A DNA stretch of 64,000 nucleotides, from contig JACZKW010000104.1 of the NCBI GenBank assembly GCA_014859835.1, positions 1 through 64,000 of the forward strand. The letters run 5' to 3'. Both the position numbers and the translations under genes were made by a program. The notes beneath the pieces are model-generated. The model did no database searches. It saw only the letters and a program-made list of their open reading frames with translations, and was not told where the DNA came from. Origin of the DNA: UBA9653 sp014859835. GTDB lineage: Archaea > Thermoplasmatota > Thermoplasmata > UBA10834. This document shows, piece by piece, positions 43,638 to 52,419 of this stretch (position 1 is its first letter; each line of letters opens with the position of its first letter).

Positions 43638-44393
43638 TTATCTGCCACCACCAGGTAGCAGGGTCATCTCGATCCAGGTCGAGCTCGAGCTGGAGTACAC
43701 ATCGGTGACATCAGTCGAGACATCATCGACACCGGTTATGGTTATTCCCTGAACCTCGGTGTTCTCGTACGGCACGTTGTCCGGCAAGGCCGAGCCGATA
43801 GAGAACGTCAATCTGTACGTTCCAGCCTTGCAATCCAGAATCCTCGTGTCCCAGTTGTATCCAAAGAGTAGCTGCCCGAGCTGGTTGACCTCTGCGGAGT
43901 ACGCATCGGTCGGGCCGTCTGCCCAGAGACCCTCAGCGACAGTTCCTTCCCAGACGGTCTTCAAGACAGCTCCGGTCTCAGGGTTGATCTCCTGGATCAT
44001 GAAGTGGGCTCTGATTGTGAAGACAGACGCCTGATGCGCGAAGTCCCACAGGATCACTTCGGTCCTGATCTTGGATCCGGCCTTGAACTGGTGAAGGACA
44101 AGGTCGTCCGACCAGTTTGCCAAAACGTCCACTGGCTCGCCGTAGGCCATCAGTTCGTTCCCGGTCGTCTCGTTCACGAATGGACCGAGGTCGAACAGGC
44201 CACCGGTGACATATATGCCTGCGGTACCGCCGACGACTTCACCGAAGCCGATATTCTGGTTCATCTCGAACCCACTCACGTCGGGCTTGTCCTTCTGATT
44301 GCCGCTATCTCCAGCGAGCACATTCACTGACATCGCAGAGAATACCAAAAGGGCCATAGCCACAACTGACGCACAAAACTTCTTTGCGTTCAT
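43638..44393 (-). CDS. Secreted protein, paralog B
   Basis: 251 residues; ATG 44393 follows GAGGGGGAG. Signal peptide KKFCASVVAMALLVFSAMSVNVLA, then the same domain as paralog A (see its shared motifs), ending with Gly-Gly-Gly-Arg. The two proteins differ over most positions, so the duplication is not recent. They are in tandem on the minus strand with separate promoters. Function unknown; co-regulation is suggested by the shared promoter elements. Confidence 0.75.
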   Translation of the reverse strand: MNAKKFCASVVAMALLVFSAMSVNVLAGDSGNQKDKPDVSGFEMNQNIGFGEVVGGTAGIYVTGGLFDLGPFVNETTGNELMAYGEPVDVLANWSDDLVLHQFKAGSKIRTEVILWDFAHQASVFTIRAHFMIQEINPETGAVLKTVWEGTVAEGLWADGPTDAYSAEVNQLGQLLFGYNWDTRILDCKAGTYRLTFSIGSALPDNVPYENTEVQGITITGVDDVSTDVTDVYSSSSSTWIEMTLLPGGGR

Positions 44394-44436
44394 TTTCTCC
44401 CCCTCATTACACAGTCCGAGAGCAGCATCGTATCGA

Positions 44437-44443
44437 TACTGAC
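44437..44443 (-). promoter_or_regulatory. Operator-like half-site, paralog B leader
   Basis: A single TACTGAC, overlapping the palindrome GTATCGATAC just before it, downstream of the TATA-like CATAATCTA (minus strand, near 44482-44490). Its position matches the downstream operator of paralog A. Confidence 0.45.
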
Positions 44444-44490
44444 TCCCGACTCCTGCTAGTAGATGCGACGTCGTCGGGGGTTAGATTATG

Positions 44491-44511
44491 ATTCTGGTAC
44501 AAGACTAGAAA
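44491..44511 (-). promoter_or_regulatory. Conserved element upstream of TATA, paralog B
   Basis: The paralog B counterpart of 43455-43474; both contain GGTACAAGA followed by an A/T-rich stretch. Confidence 0.5.
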
Positions 44512-44521
44512 TCACGCGGGG

Positions 44522-44528
44522 GTCAGTA
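44522..44528 (-). promoter_or_regulatory. Distal operator-like half-site, paralog B
   Basis: GTCAGTA preceded by GGGG, the same GGGGGTCAGTA as in 43503-43513, here as a single half-site upstream of the promoter. Confidence 0.45.
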
Positions 44529-44690
44529 AGGCATCGACCTCACAATCGCACTATCAAGAATCCATCATTGATTACAGTGTGAAATTAAGATGCACGACCG
44601 TGGGAAAATCCAGCCCGAACATGGAGTTTACGCACTGCGTCACCAGCAACGATGATATACGAGGCGCCTCAATGCCTGTCACTGACGCAC

Positions 44691-45617
44691 ATGTCCCGAG
44701 CTAGACCGTTTCATGACATCCTTGACACCGTGGGCAATACACCTATCGTCAGGCTCAATCGGATGGCCTCGACAGAAGCCGCGGAAGTATATGCGAAGCT
44801 CGAATCGTTCAACCCCATGTCCTCAGTCAAGGACAGGATAGCCAAGGGAATGATCGAGGAAGCCGAGAGGAAGGGTAAGGTGAAGAACGGGACGACGATC
44901 ATCGAACCTACTTCGGGCAACACTGGCATCGGCCTCGCAATGGTGTGCGCGGTCAAAGGATACAGGCTCATTCTAACGATGCCCGAGACCATGAGCATAG
45001 AGAGGAGGAAGCTGCTCTCAGCCCTTGGCGCCGAGATAGTCCTCACCCCTGGCTCTGAGGGCATGATTGGCGCGGTGAAAAAAGCTACTGAAGTTTCACT
45101 AGCAACTCCTGATTCGTTCATTCCACAGCAATTCGAGAACAAAGCGAATCCGAAGACCCATCGAAAGACGACGGCAAAGGAAATCATCAGAGCAGTCCCG
45201 AACATCGACGCATTCGTAGCTGGCGTTGGGACCGGGGGCACTATAACCGGAGTAGGGAGTGTGTTGAGGAAGAAGCTCCCCGGCATCAGGATCGTGGCGG
45301 TCGAACCCGAGGAATCACCTGTTCTCTCAGGCGGACCCGCTGGCCCGCATGGGATACAGGGCATCGGCGCAGGATTCGTTCCAAAGATATTCGACGAGAG
45401 CATAGTCCAAGACATAATACGAGTATCCACGGAAAAGGCCAAGGAGACATGCAGAGACCTTGCCAGGAAGGAAGGCATCCTGGCAGGGATATCATCGGGC
45501 GCAGCCACCTACGCCGCAATCCAAATAGCAGAGGAGATGGGCAAGGGCAAGACAGTAGTAGTCCTTCTTCCCGACACTGGAGAAAGGTATTTGAGCACCG
45601 ACCTATTTGGAGAATAA
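44691..45617 (+). CDS. cysK: Cysteine synthase (O-acetylserine sulfhydrylase)
   Basis: 308 residues from ATG 44691. PLP enzyme of the CysK group: DTVGNTPIVRLN, the Schiff-base Lys in PMSSVKDRIA, the substrate loop PTSGNTGIGLA, and the phosphate-binding GTGGTITGVG. It makes cysteine from O-acetylserine and sulfide. A possible box A (GATATAC near 44653) lies ~35 bases before the start; a longer frame from 44652 is less likely. It is followed by cysE, which supplies its substrate, with 4 bases between. Confidence 0.93.
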   Translation: MSRARPFHDILDTVGNTPIVRLNRMASTEAAEVYAKLESFNPMSSVKDRIAKGMIEEAERKGKVKNGTTIIEPTSGNTGIGLAMVCAVKGYRLILTMPETMSIERRKLLSALGAEIVLTPGSEGMIGAVKKATEVSLATPDSFIPQQFENKANPKTHRKTTAKEIIRAVPNIDAFVAGVGTGGTITGVGSVLRKKLPGIRIVAVEPEESPVLSGGPAGPHGIQGIGAGFVPKIFDESIVQDIIRVSTEKAKETCRDLARKEGILAGISSGAATYAAIQIAEEMGKGKTVVVLLPDTGERYLSTDLFGE

Positions 45618-45621
45618 CTGT

Positions 45622-46344
45622 ATGGCAAAGGGCGCGAAGAGCGATCTGGACATAGTGATGGAGAGGGATCCAGCTCCGAAGAGCAGGTCTGAAGCCCTCC
45701 TGTTCAGCGCGGGACTCCATGCGATCAGGCTCTATAGATTGTCAAACAGACTCTATCATAAGAAGCACTTCATGACCGCGAGGGCGTTCAACTATCTCGC
45801 GCGCGTGCTTACGGGCTCGGACATACACCCGGGGGCGACGATCGGCGAGGGTTTCTTCATCGATCATGCGACAGGAGTGGTCATTGGTGAGACCTCTGAG
45901 ATAGGCAACAATGTGTCTATCTACCAGGGGGTGACCCTCGGAGGCGTCCGCGCAGACAAGAAGAAGAGACACCCAACTATCGGAAACAACGTGTCGATAG
46001 GCGCTGGCGCCACCATACTGGGCCCTGTCACCATCGGGGACAACGTCCGTGTGGGTGCAGGATCCGTCGTGGTCAAATCAGTCCCGCCGAACTGTACCGT
46101 AGTCGGCATTCCTGCGAAGATCGTCAAGCGCGAGGGTACGACCAGCATAGATCTCCACCACGATGAGCTTCCCGACCCTGTGGTGAACGCATTCGTAGAC
46201 ATGTGCCATAGCCTCTCCGAGATGGAGTACAGGCTAGAGATGATAGAGAAGAAGCTCGGCATGGAAACCGCGAAAAAGATGGCCTCCGCGAAGACCGAGG
46301 CCAGAGCTGAAGAATTGAGTTGCCCAGTCGAGCAGAAGGATTAA
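45622..46344 (+). CDS. cysE: Serine O-acetyltransferase
   Basis: 240 residues from ATG 45622 (GGAG 9 bases before). A helical N-terminal part leads into the left-handed beta-helix: DIHPGATIGEGFFIDHATGVVIGE, QGVTLGG, RHPTIGNNVSIGAGATILG. His residues in IDHATG and the following loop are the catalytic region of the family. It makes O-acetylserine for CysK. The C-terminus has an added Lys/Glu-rich helix (~50 residues). Confidence 0.93.
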   Translation: MAKGAKSDLDIVMERDPAPKSRSEALLFSAGLHAIRLYRLSNRLYHKKHFMTARAFNYLARVLTGSDIHPGATIGEGFFIDHATGVVIGETSEIGNNVSIYQGVTLGGVRADKKKRHPTIGNNVSIGAGATILGPVTIGDNVRVGAGSVVVKSVPPNCTVVGIPAKIVKREGTTSIDLHHDELPDPVVNAFVDMCHSLSEMEYRLEMIEKKLGMETAKKMASAKTEARAEELSCPVEQKD

Positions 46345-46376
46345 TAATCCCAGGGATAATCTCAATGGAGATACCC

Positions 46377-47855
46377 ATGGTCCTTATCATTCACAACACT
46401 CTCACACGCAATAAACAACCCTTCGAACCACTCATCAAGGGCAAGGTCGGGATATATGTTTGTGGCGTGACCGTCTACGATCATTCTCATCTGGGGCATG
46501 CCAAGTCAGCAATAAACTTCGACCTCATCGTGCGCTACCTGAGATACAAAGGATACGATGTCACCCACATCACGAACTTCACCGATGTCGATGACAAGAT
46601 CATCGCAAGGGCAAATGAGATGAGGATAGAACCGCTGGAATTGTCACGGACGATGATAGAGAAGTACCACAAGGACATGGGTTCCCTGAAGGTCAAGAGG
46701 GCGGATGTGTATCCGAAGGCGAGCGAGACCATCCCCGACATGATCTCGATGGTGTCGGGACTGATAGAGAGAGGATACGCATACGAATCGAATGGGTCGG
46801 TCTATTTCTCCGTCAGCAAGGCCAAGGAATACGGCAAGCTTTCGGGACAGAGCCTCGACCAGATGGTCGCCGGAGCAAGGATCGAACCAGGCGAGGACAA
46901 GCGGGATCCGATGGATTTCGCGCTCTGGAAGGCAGCGAAACCGGGAGAGGTGTTCTGGGAGAGCCCATGGGGAAAGGGCCGACCAGGTTGGCACATAGAA
47001 TGTTCGGCCATGTGTTTGAAGCACATAGGGAAGACCGTCGACATACATGGCGGTGGCACCGACCTGGTGTTCCCGCATCACGAGAACGAGATCCTCCAGT
47101 CGGAGGCATACAATGACGCACCCTATGTCCGATATTGGATGCACAACGGGATGCTCACGATAGACAGCGAGAAGATGTCGAAATCCCTCAAGAACTTCTT
47201 CTCCATCGAGGACATACTCAAGAAGTACGCGCCAGAGGTACTGAGGTTCTTCATACTGAATGCAAGCTACCGAGCACCCCTCGACTACGATGAGGGATCA
47301 TTGGACGAGACGAAGAAGGCGCTCGAGAAGCTCCAGAACAGCTACGGCTCGATGAAGAATGCCATTAGTCTCGCTTCAGGAACGGATGATGCGAAAGCCT
47401 TGACCGAGAAGGCCATGACCGACTTCGAGGCACGCATGGATGACGACTTCTCGAGCCGAGAGGCCATCGCTGTGATGTACGATCTGACAAGAGAAGCGAA
47501 CCGACTTCACTCTGATGGCAGGTTGAGCAAGCAAGGTGCTGAGAACGTAGTGGCTGTGCTTGACAAGTTCAATGACCTGTTCGATGTGCTCACTGATAGA
47601 AAGGCCAATGTGGTGAAGGATGATAACATCTCAGCCAGTGAACAAGTCTCAGTCGAGATCTCTGGGGAGAACCTTGATGATGTGAGTGCTGATGAACTGG
47701 CGGATGAAGGACGCATAAGATTCTGGGTACTGAGACGGGAAACTGCGAGGAAGACCAAGGATTTCGCATATGCAGACAGGATAAGGAACAAGCTCGCAGA
47801 GTTCGGCATCGGGATACAGGATTCGAAAGAAGGTGCCGTATGGAAGCGAAAGTGA
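46377..47855 (+). CDS. cysS: Cysteinyl-tRNA synthetase
   Basis: 492 residues from ATG 46377, where the family N-terminus begins (IIHNTLTRNKQPFEPL) and GGAGAT lies 4 bases before; ATG 46365 is possible. Class I motifs HLGHA and EKMSKSLKNF are present; zinc ligands include Cys in YVCGVTVYD, IECSAM and the HHENE region. It charges tRNA-Cys. The gene sits with cysK and cysE, so cysteine is made and used from one locus. The last 16 bases overlap the radical SAM gene. Confidence 0.95.
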   Translation: MVLIIHNTLTRNKQPFEPLIKGKVGIYVCGVTVYDHSHLGHAKSAINFDLIVRYLRYKGYDVTHITNFTDVDDKIIARANEMRIEPLELSRTMIEKYHKDMGSLKVKRADVYPKASETIPDMISMVSGLIERGYAYESNGSVYFSVSKAKEYGKLSGQSLDQMVAGARIEPGEDKRDPMDFALWKAAKPGEVFWESPWGKGRPGWHIECSAMCLKHIGKTVDIHGGGTDLVFPHHENEILQSEAYNDAPYVRYWMHNGMLTIDSEKMSKSLKNFFSIEDILKKYAPEVLRFFILNASYRAPLDYDEGSLDETKKALEKLQNSYGSMKNAISLASGTDDAKALTEKAMTDFEARMDDDFSSREAIAVMYDLTREANRLHSDGRLSKQGAENVVAVLDKFNDLFDVLTDRKANVVKDDNISASEQVSVEISGENLDDVSADELADEGRIRFWVLRRETARKTKDFAYADRIRNKLAEFGIGIQDSKEGAVWKRK

Positions 47856-48880
47856 GCCGTGAGACTGCTAAGAAGAAGGCCGAGATGTTGGCCGGCGGAA
47901 CGGTCCTGATACCAAAGGATTTCAGGTTGCCGTTTCCAGCCAGCAGGTCCACGGCTGGTCCTGGGGCAGGTCATAGATCGGTCGTGTTCTCATTCGGCGG
48001 CACCAGGGCGAAGAAGGCGGTTTCGCGCGAAGGAGGAGAGTTCGAACTCGTCATTGAGGGAGATTCGTATTCGCTCATGAGGGGGGGGCATTTGTTCATC
48101 GAGAAAGTTGAGCTCGTGCCTACACTAATGCATGCACCATTCCAGGCTTTTGTCAACATCGACAGCCGGTGCATCTACGACTGCAAGTTCTGCAACTCAC
48201 CCAGATTATCGAACGATGCGACGAAGAATCTCAGCGACGACAAGATAATCGAGATGATCCTCGGAGCATCTAGGGAAGGTGGTTTCCAAGCTGTCGCGTT
48301 CACAAGCGGCGTCGCAGAATCCCCGATGATGACCGTTCGTAGGATGGCGGGCCTCGTGAAGAGAGTGAAACAACTTCTGCCAGACACGCCCATCGGTGTC
48401 GAGCCTTATGCCACTAGACCAGATGAGGTCGAGATCCTCCTGGAAGCCGGTGCGGATGAGATCAAGATAAACATCGAGACCTTCGACAGAGACATATTCG
48501 AGAAGATCTGCGATGATATGGATTTCGATCAGATACTCCATGCGATAAACCACTCGGGAGAGGTATTCGGCGAGAATCGAGTCTGCTCGAACATAATATT
48601 CGGCCTAGGAGAGACCGACGAGAACATACTAGAAGGAACCAAGGTGCTGGCGAACATGGGGGCAGTCGCGACGTTGAGGGCACTCCGGAGAGACGAACTC
48701 AATACGGCCGGGCTGGAAGGGGCCCTCGGCCCGTTGGAACCTGTTTCCGCCGAGCGCATGCTGACGCTGGCGGACGGACAGAAGAAGATACTCACCGACT
48801 ATGGATTATCCCCGCTCAGGTTCAAAACGATGTGCCACGCATGTCTATCATGCGACATCGTCCCATTCTGGGATGTATGA
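47840..48880 (+). CDS. Radical SAM protein, biotin synthase-related
   Basis: 346 residues; ATG 47840 overlaps cysS by 16 bases. The cluster motif is CIYDCKFC (CX3CX2C), in the context FVNIDSRCIYDCKFCNSPRLS. GGE/SAM-binding-like segments follow (VAFTSGVAESP, GVEPYATR, IFGLGETDENI). The C-terminus has further cysteines (TMCHACLSC) that could bind a second cluster. It resembles the biotin-synthase-related radical SAM proteins found in archaea, whose reactions are mostly unknown. The link to cysS is through gene overlap only. It converges with gltX. Confidence 0.8.
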   Translation: MEAKVSRETAKKKAEMLAGGTVLIPKDFRLPFPASRSTAGPGAGHRSVVFSFGGTRAKKAVSREGGEFELVIEGDSYSLMRGGHLFIEKVELVPTLMHAPFQAFVNIDSRCIYDCKFCNSPRLSNDATKNLSDDKIIEMILGASREGGFQAVAFTSGVAESPMMTVRRMAGLVKRVKQLLPDTPIGVEPYATRPDEVEILLEAGADEIKINIETFDRDIFEKICDDMDFDQILHAINHSGEVFGENRVCSNIIFGLGETDENILEGTKVLANMGAVATLRALRRDELNTAGLEGALGPLEPVSAERMLTLADGQKKILTDYGLSPLRFKTMCHACLSCDIVPFWDV

Positions 48881-48884
48881 CCCG

Positions 48885-50555
48885 TTACTTGTGAGTGAAC
48901 ACGCATCGGATCGTAGGCGACACCGATTCCACCCTGACAAAGGCGAACCTCTCGAGCTGGACGACCGACTCATGTGCCTTGGATAGCAGTGGTTCTGCAA
49001 GTCCGTTCCTCGTGCTGCCGTCGGTCATGAGTACCTCTGCTGGAACGGCGTTTCCTGGGACCCAATGGACAATATGGACCCCTTCCTTGAGAACGGAAAG
49101 GTCATTCCCCGCATAGATCATCCTATCGTCTTTCAGTTCCACATTGCATAGATCCTTCAGGCGAAGTCTCGCGGGAGAGTCCTTCAGATCATCCCGGTTG
49201 ATAAAGACATGTGATCCAGATGCGACCTTCAGTTCTCTGGTCCCACGCTCAGGATGCTCAGGATGAAGCGGGGCCCTTGCTACCAGTTCGGAATCGGTTC
49301 CGGAGAGTGTGAATCTGACTGGGTCGTTCACGAAGAAATATCTGTTCGCCCCATCATCGATTAGCTCCCTGTTGAATGTGAATAAGGTCTTCCAGGAGAA
49401 TTCGATGTCGACTTCTTTGATGCCGGTCTCGACCCAGTAGCGTCTTATGGCCTCTGGCCTGATCCCTCGGCGCCTCATAGATGCGAGCGTGCCCAGTTGA
49501 GGGTCGTCCCACGATGTGTATAGGCCCTCCTTGATACCTTTGGCCATCTTTGAAGTCGATAGCTGGGCGTCCTCGACCGATACGCGTCCGTAATGGATGT
49601 ATTCCGGTTTCTTCCACCCGAAATAATCGTAGATATACTCCTGTCTGTAGGTGTTGTTCAGATGGTCCTTGCCCCGCAGAACATGGGTCAGGTCCAACAG
49701 ATGGTCGTCTATAGCTACTGACAAGTTCATGAGAGGATAGACCCTGTACTTCGAGCCCGTCCTTGGATGAGGGGTGTCATCTATTCTGAGCGCGACGAAG
49801 TCGCGTATGGCGGGATTCGGATGCTGCAGATCGGTCTTGACCACAATTGATGCTTCTTCGGGTTTGTAGGACCCGTCGAACATCCTGTCCCAGCGAACCA
49901 TCTGCTCATCTAGCGGTTGCTCCCTGTGCTCGCACGCCTTCTTGTGATTCTTCAGATCACGCCAGGCATCGATCTTGCATGTGCAGACATATGCCTTCCC
50001 CATCTCGAGAAGCTTCTTGGCAATGTCATAATATATTTCGAACCGGTCGCTCTGTATCACGGTCTTGTGTATCTTGACGCCGAGCCAATCTAGATCTGCG
50101 GGTATCGTATCATAACCGGAAGGGTCGACCCTTGCGGGATCGGTATCCTCGAACCTGTTGTAGCATATCCCGCCGTAGCGTTTCACGTACTCATCGTTAA
50201 GGACGGCCATGCGACTGTGACCTATGTGGAGAGGGCCGGACGGATTGGGGGCCATGCGCATACGGACCTCCCCCACGACACCCTTGAGATCGGGTAGAGT
50301 GTTGTCCCTGTGCTTTGATTCCCGGACCAGCAGTTCTGGAGCGACCTCTTCCAAGGCCTTCCTCTGAGCTTCCGGAGACAGCCCGTTGACTTCGTCAATC
50401 ACGCCCTTTGCCAGCGAAGACACTTCCTTCGCCTTCGGCCTGAGTTCTGGGTTCTCTGCCATGACCTTGCCCAGAACAGCACCCATCGTGGCTCTGCCAT
50501 CGTAGAATACGGCGTTCTGGAGGGCATACTTACGCACGATCGATTCTATGTCCAC
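48885..50555 (-). CDS. gltX: Glutamyl-tRNA synthetase, archaeal type
   Basis: 556 residues. After an N-terminal helical extension typical of archaeal GluRS/GlnRS (residues 1-95), the class I catalytic core has MAPNPSGPLHIGHSRMA (HIGH) and the KMSKS-like LSTSKMAKG. The C-terminal beta-barrel anticodon domain follows (LIDDGANRYFFVNDPVRFTL and on). It charges tRNA-Glu, and in archaea tRNA-Gln also for later amidation. Confidence 0.93.
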   Translation of the reverse strand: MDIESIVRKYALQNAVFYDGRATMGAVLGKVMAENPELRPKAKEVSSLAKGVIDEVNGLSPEAQRKALEEVAPELLVRESKHRDNTLPDLKGVVGEVRMRMAPNPSGPLHIGHSRMAVLNDEYVKRYGGICYNRFEDTDPARVDPSGYDTIPADLDWLGVKIHKTVIQSDRFEIYYDIAKKLLEMGKAYVCTCKIDAWRDLKNHKKACEHREQPLDEQMVRWDRMFDGSYKPEEASIVVKTDLQHPNPAIRDFVALRIDDTPHPRTGSKYRVYPLMNLSVAIDDHLLDLTHVLRGKDHLNNTYRQEYIYDYFGWKKPEYIHYGRVSVEDAQLSTSKMAKGIKEGLYTSWDDPQLGTLASMRRRGIRPEAIRRYWVETGIKEVDIEFSWKTLFTFNRELIDDGANRYFFVNDPVRFTLSGTDSELVARAPLHPEHPERGTRELKVASGSHVFINRDDLKDSPARLRLKDLCNVELKDDRMIYAGNDLSVLKEGVHIVHWVPGNAVPAEVLMTDGSTRNGLAEPLLSKAHESVVQLERFAFVRVESVSPTIRCVFTHK

Positions 50556-50704
50556 GTCGCCTCGATTGATTGGTACCTATAAGAAGTTTGACCAGCTGAT
50601 TGTGGGGACCAGTCGAGGAAGCCAGGCACGGTCTTATCCATGTGACCCTGACGAAAGGATAGAAATACGAATTAAATCATCCATCGACCGGTGATCATCT
50701 GTCC

Positions 50705-51964
50705 ATGAGGGCGATGCTGGACAAAATGGAAGAGACGGTCGTTATCAAGGGAAGGGTCTCGAAGGAGCTCGAGGTAACGAAGTACCTACTGAAGGCTAGC
50801 ACAAAGCCGATCCTATTCGAAGACCTCGAAGGCTATACGGCCGTGGGCAACCTATGGTCCACGAGAGAGAGGGTGGCCGCAGCCATGGGAACGACTCCTT
50901 CAGAGCTTCCGGGAAAGATGTTGAAAGCCATGGATTCGCCATCACCTCCACAAGAGATAGAGAATGCGCCTTTCGATAGAAACGTGCTAGATGATTTCGA
51001 TCTTCGAGCATCTGCGATTCCGAGATTCTACAAGACCGATGGCGGAAGATATGTCACCGCGGGAGTCGTCGTCGCGGAGCATGACGGAATCAAGAACATG
51101 TCGTTCCACAGATTGATGCTCCTCGATGAGCGCAGATTCGCGGTCAGAGTGGTCCCCAGACACCTACACGCACTGCACAAGCGGGCGAAGACGAAAGGTG
51201 AGGAGCTCAAAGTGGCGGTCGCGATCGGCCTATGTCCGGCCGTGATGCTGTCAGCCGCGATGAATCTGGAGCTGGGGAAGAACGAGTTGGATGTGGCCAA
51301 TTCACTCCGACAGCTGTGCATGAACGAGCCTGTGTATGTCAAGAAGATCAGGAACGGATTATTGGTCCCCGCATTCGCTGAATATGTGTTCGAGGGGAGA
51401 TTGACCGACAGGACCGATGACGAAGGGCCTTTTGTCGACATCACTGGCACCGTCGACCCTGTCAGGAAACAGCCCGTGATGGAGATCGACAGGATATATC
51501 ACAAGGACGACCCCATCTTCCAGATGATCCTTCCTGGCTGGGAGGAACACTACCTCATGATGGGCATGCCCAGAGAACCAGTGATTAAGAGGGCGGTCAA
51601 TGTCGCCGTACCTGAGGTACACGGAGTACGCCTCACGGAGGGCGGGTGCTGTTGGTTGCATGGGATCGTCTCTATCACCAAGCAGAAGGAAGGTGATTCG
51701 GTCAACGCCATAATGGCAGCCCTGGGTGCCCATCCATCGATGAAGATGGTCACGATAGTCGATGACGACATCGACATCTACAACGACCAAGAGGTCGAAT
51801 GGGCGGTGTCGACCAGGTTCCAAGGGCATAAAGGCCTGGTCATGATAGAGAATGCGAGAGGTAGCAGCCTCGACCCGAGTGCCGATGAGACCACGACTAA
51901 GATGGGGATCGACGCGACAAAGCCGATGGGGGTCGAAGGATTCGACCGTGTGAAACCAGAGTGA
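50705..51964 (+). CDS. UbiD-family decarboxylase, archaeal mevalonate-pathway type
   Basis: 419 residues, ATG 50705 with GGTGAT 9 bases before; ATG 50714 or 50726 are alternatives. UbiD family features include the region VAVAIGLCPAVMLSAAMNLELGKNELDVAN, the EGP..DITG loop, and MVTIVDDDIDIYNDQEVEWA. Length and context fit the archaeal group shown to be anhydromevalonate phosphate decarboxylase in the modified mevalonate pathway, which needs prenyl-FMN. That specific role is inferred from family membership, not proven. Confidence 0.78.
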   Translation: MRAMLDKMEETVVIKGRVSKELEVTKYLLKASTKPILFEDLEGYTAVGNLWSTRERVAAAMGTTPSELPGKMLKAMDSPSPPQEIENAPFDRNVLDDFDLRASAIPRFYKTDGGRYVTAGVVVAEHDGIKNMSFHRLMLLDERRFAVRVVPRHLHALHKRAKTKGEELKVAVAIGLCPAVMLSAAMNLELGKNELDVANSLRQLCMNEPVYVKKIRNGLLVPAFAEYVFEGRLTDRTDDEGPFVDITGTVDPVRKQPVMEIDRIYHKDDPIFQMILPGWEEHYLMMGMPREPVIKRAVNVAVPEVHGVRLTEGGCCWLHGIVSITKQKEGDSVNAIMAALGAHPSMKMVTIVDDDIDIYNDQEVEWAVSTRFQGHKGLVMIENARGSSLDPSADETTTKMGIDATKPMGVEGFDRVKPE

Positions 51965-52005
51965 CCATTTCGACGTCGAGTGAGCGATGATTCAGGCGCA
52001 AACCA

Positions 52006-52014
52006 TTAAATATA
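52006..52014 (+). promoter_or_regulatory. Box A promoter of the IscA-like gene
   Basis: TTAAATATA, about 36 bases before ATG 52047; predicted transcription start near 52036, within the inverted repeat at 52025-52040. Confidence 0.5.
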
Positions 52015-52024
52015 GTCCATACCT

Positions 52025-52040
52025 CACTTCTTACGAAGTG
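52025..52040 (+). promoter_or_regulatory. Operator-like inverted repeat at the IscA-like gene start
   Basis: CACTTC-TTAC-GAAGTG, a perfect 6-base inverted repeat covering the predicted transcription start. A repressor bound here would block RNA polymerase. Confidence 0.4.
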
Positions 52041-52046
52041 AACCAA

Positions 52047-52364
52047 ATGGTCACCGTCACACCGAAAGCAATAGAGACGATAAAGGCAATCCTAGCCGAG
52101 GAGAAGAAGAACGAGCCCATCAGGATTTTCTTTGGAGGGCAATCATGCTCTGGCCCGGCATACATGATGGGGTTCGACAAGCTCACTGAAAACGATGTCG
52201 AGATCAAGGTAGATGGGTTCACGCTGATACACGAGAAGACGCTTGGAGAGAACCTCAAGGACGCTGTCGTTGATTCCGTCGAGACCCCACAGGGCCCTGG
52301 AGTCGTCATACGGGTGAAGTCCACCGGTGACTCCTGCAGCGGCGGATGCGCAGGATGTCACTAG
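52047..52364 (+). CDS. IscA/HesB-like Fe-S protein
   Basis: 105 residues from ATG 52047. It has the HesB/IscA layout VTVTPKAIETIKAIL, then FGGQSCSGPAYMMGFD with the first Cys, and ends in SCSGGCAGCH, which places the remaining ligands. The usual CGC is replaced by CxxxCxxC. It would carry or transfer clusters made by IscS/IscU. The box A at 52006 supports this short start; a frame opening at 51987 is unnecessary. Confidence 0.8.
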   Translation: MVTVTPKAIETIKAILAEEKKNEPIRIFFGGQSCSGPAYMMGFDKLTENDVEIKVDGFTLIHEKTLGENLKDAVVDSVETPQGPGVVIRVKSTGDSCSGGCAGCH

Positions 52365-52419
52365 TTTCGTGGTGCCTACGAGAAAACATTCATAGGCCCA
52401 GGCGCGTTGTCAAGAGCTT

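Noticed and set aside
44711..45508. 265-codon frame antisense to cysK
   Set aside because: Low-complexity Ser/Pro-rich translation, no start signal, fully covered by a well-supported gene.
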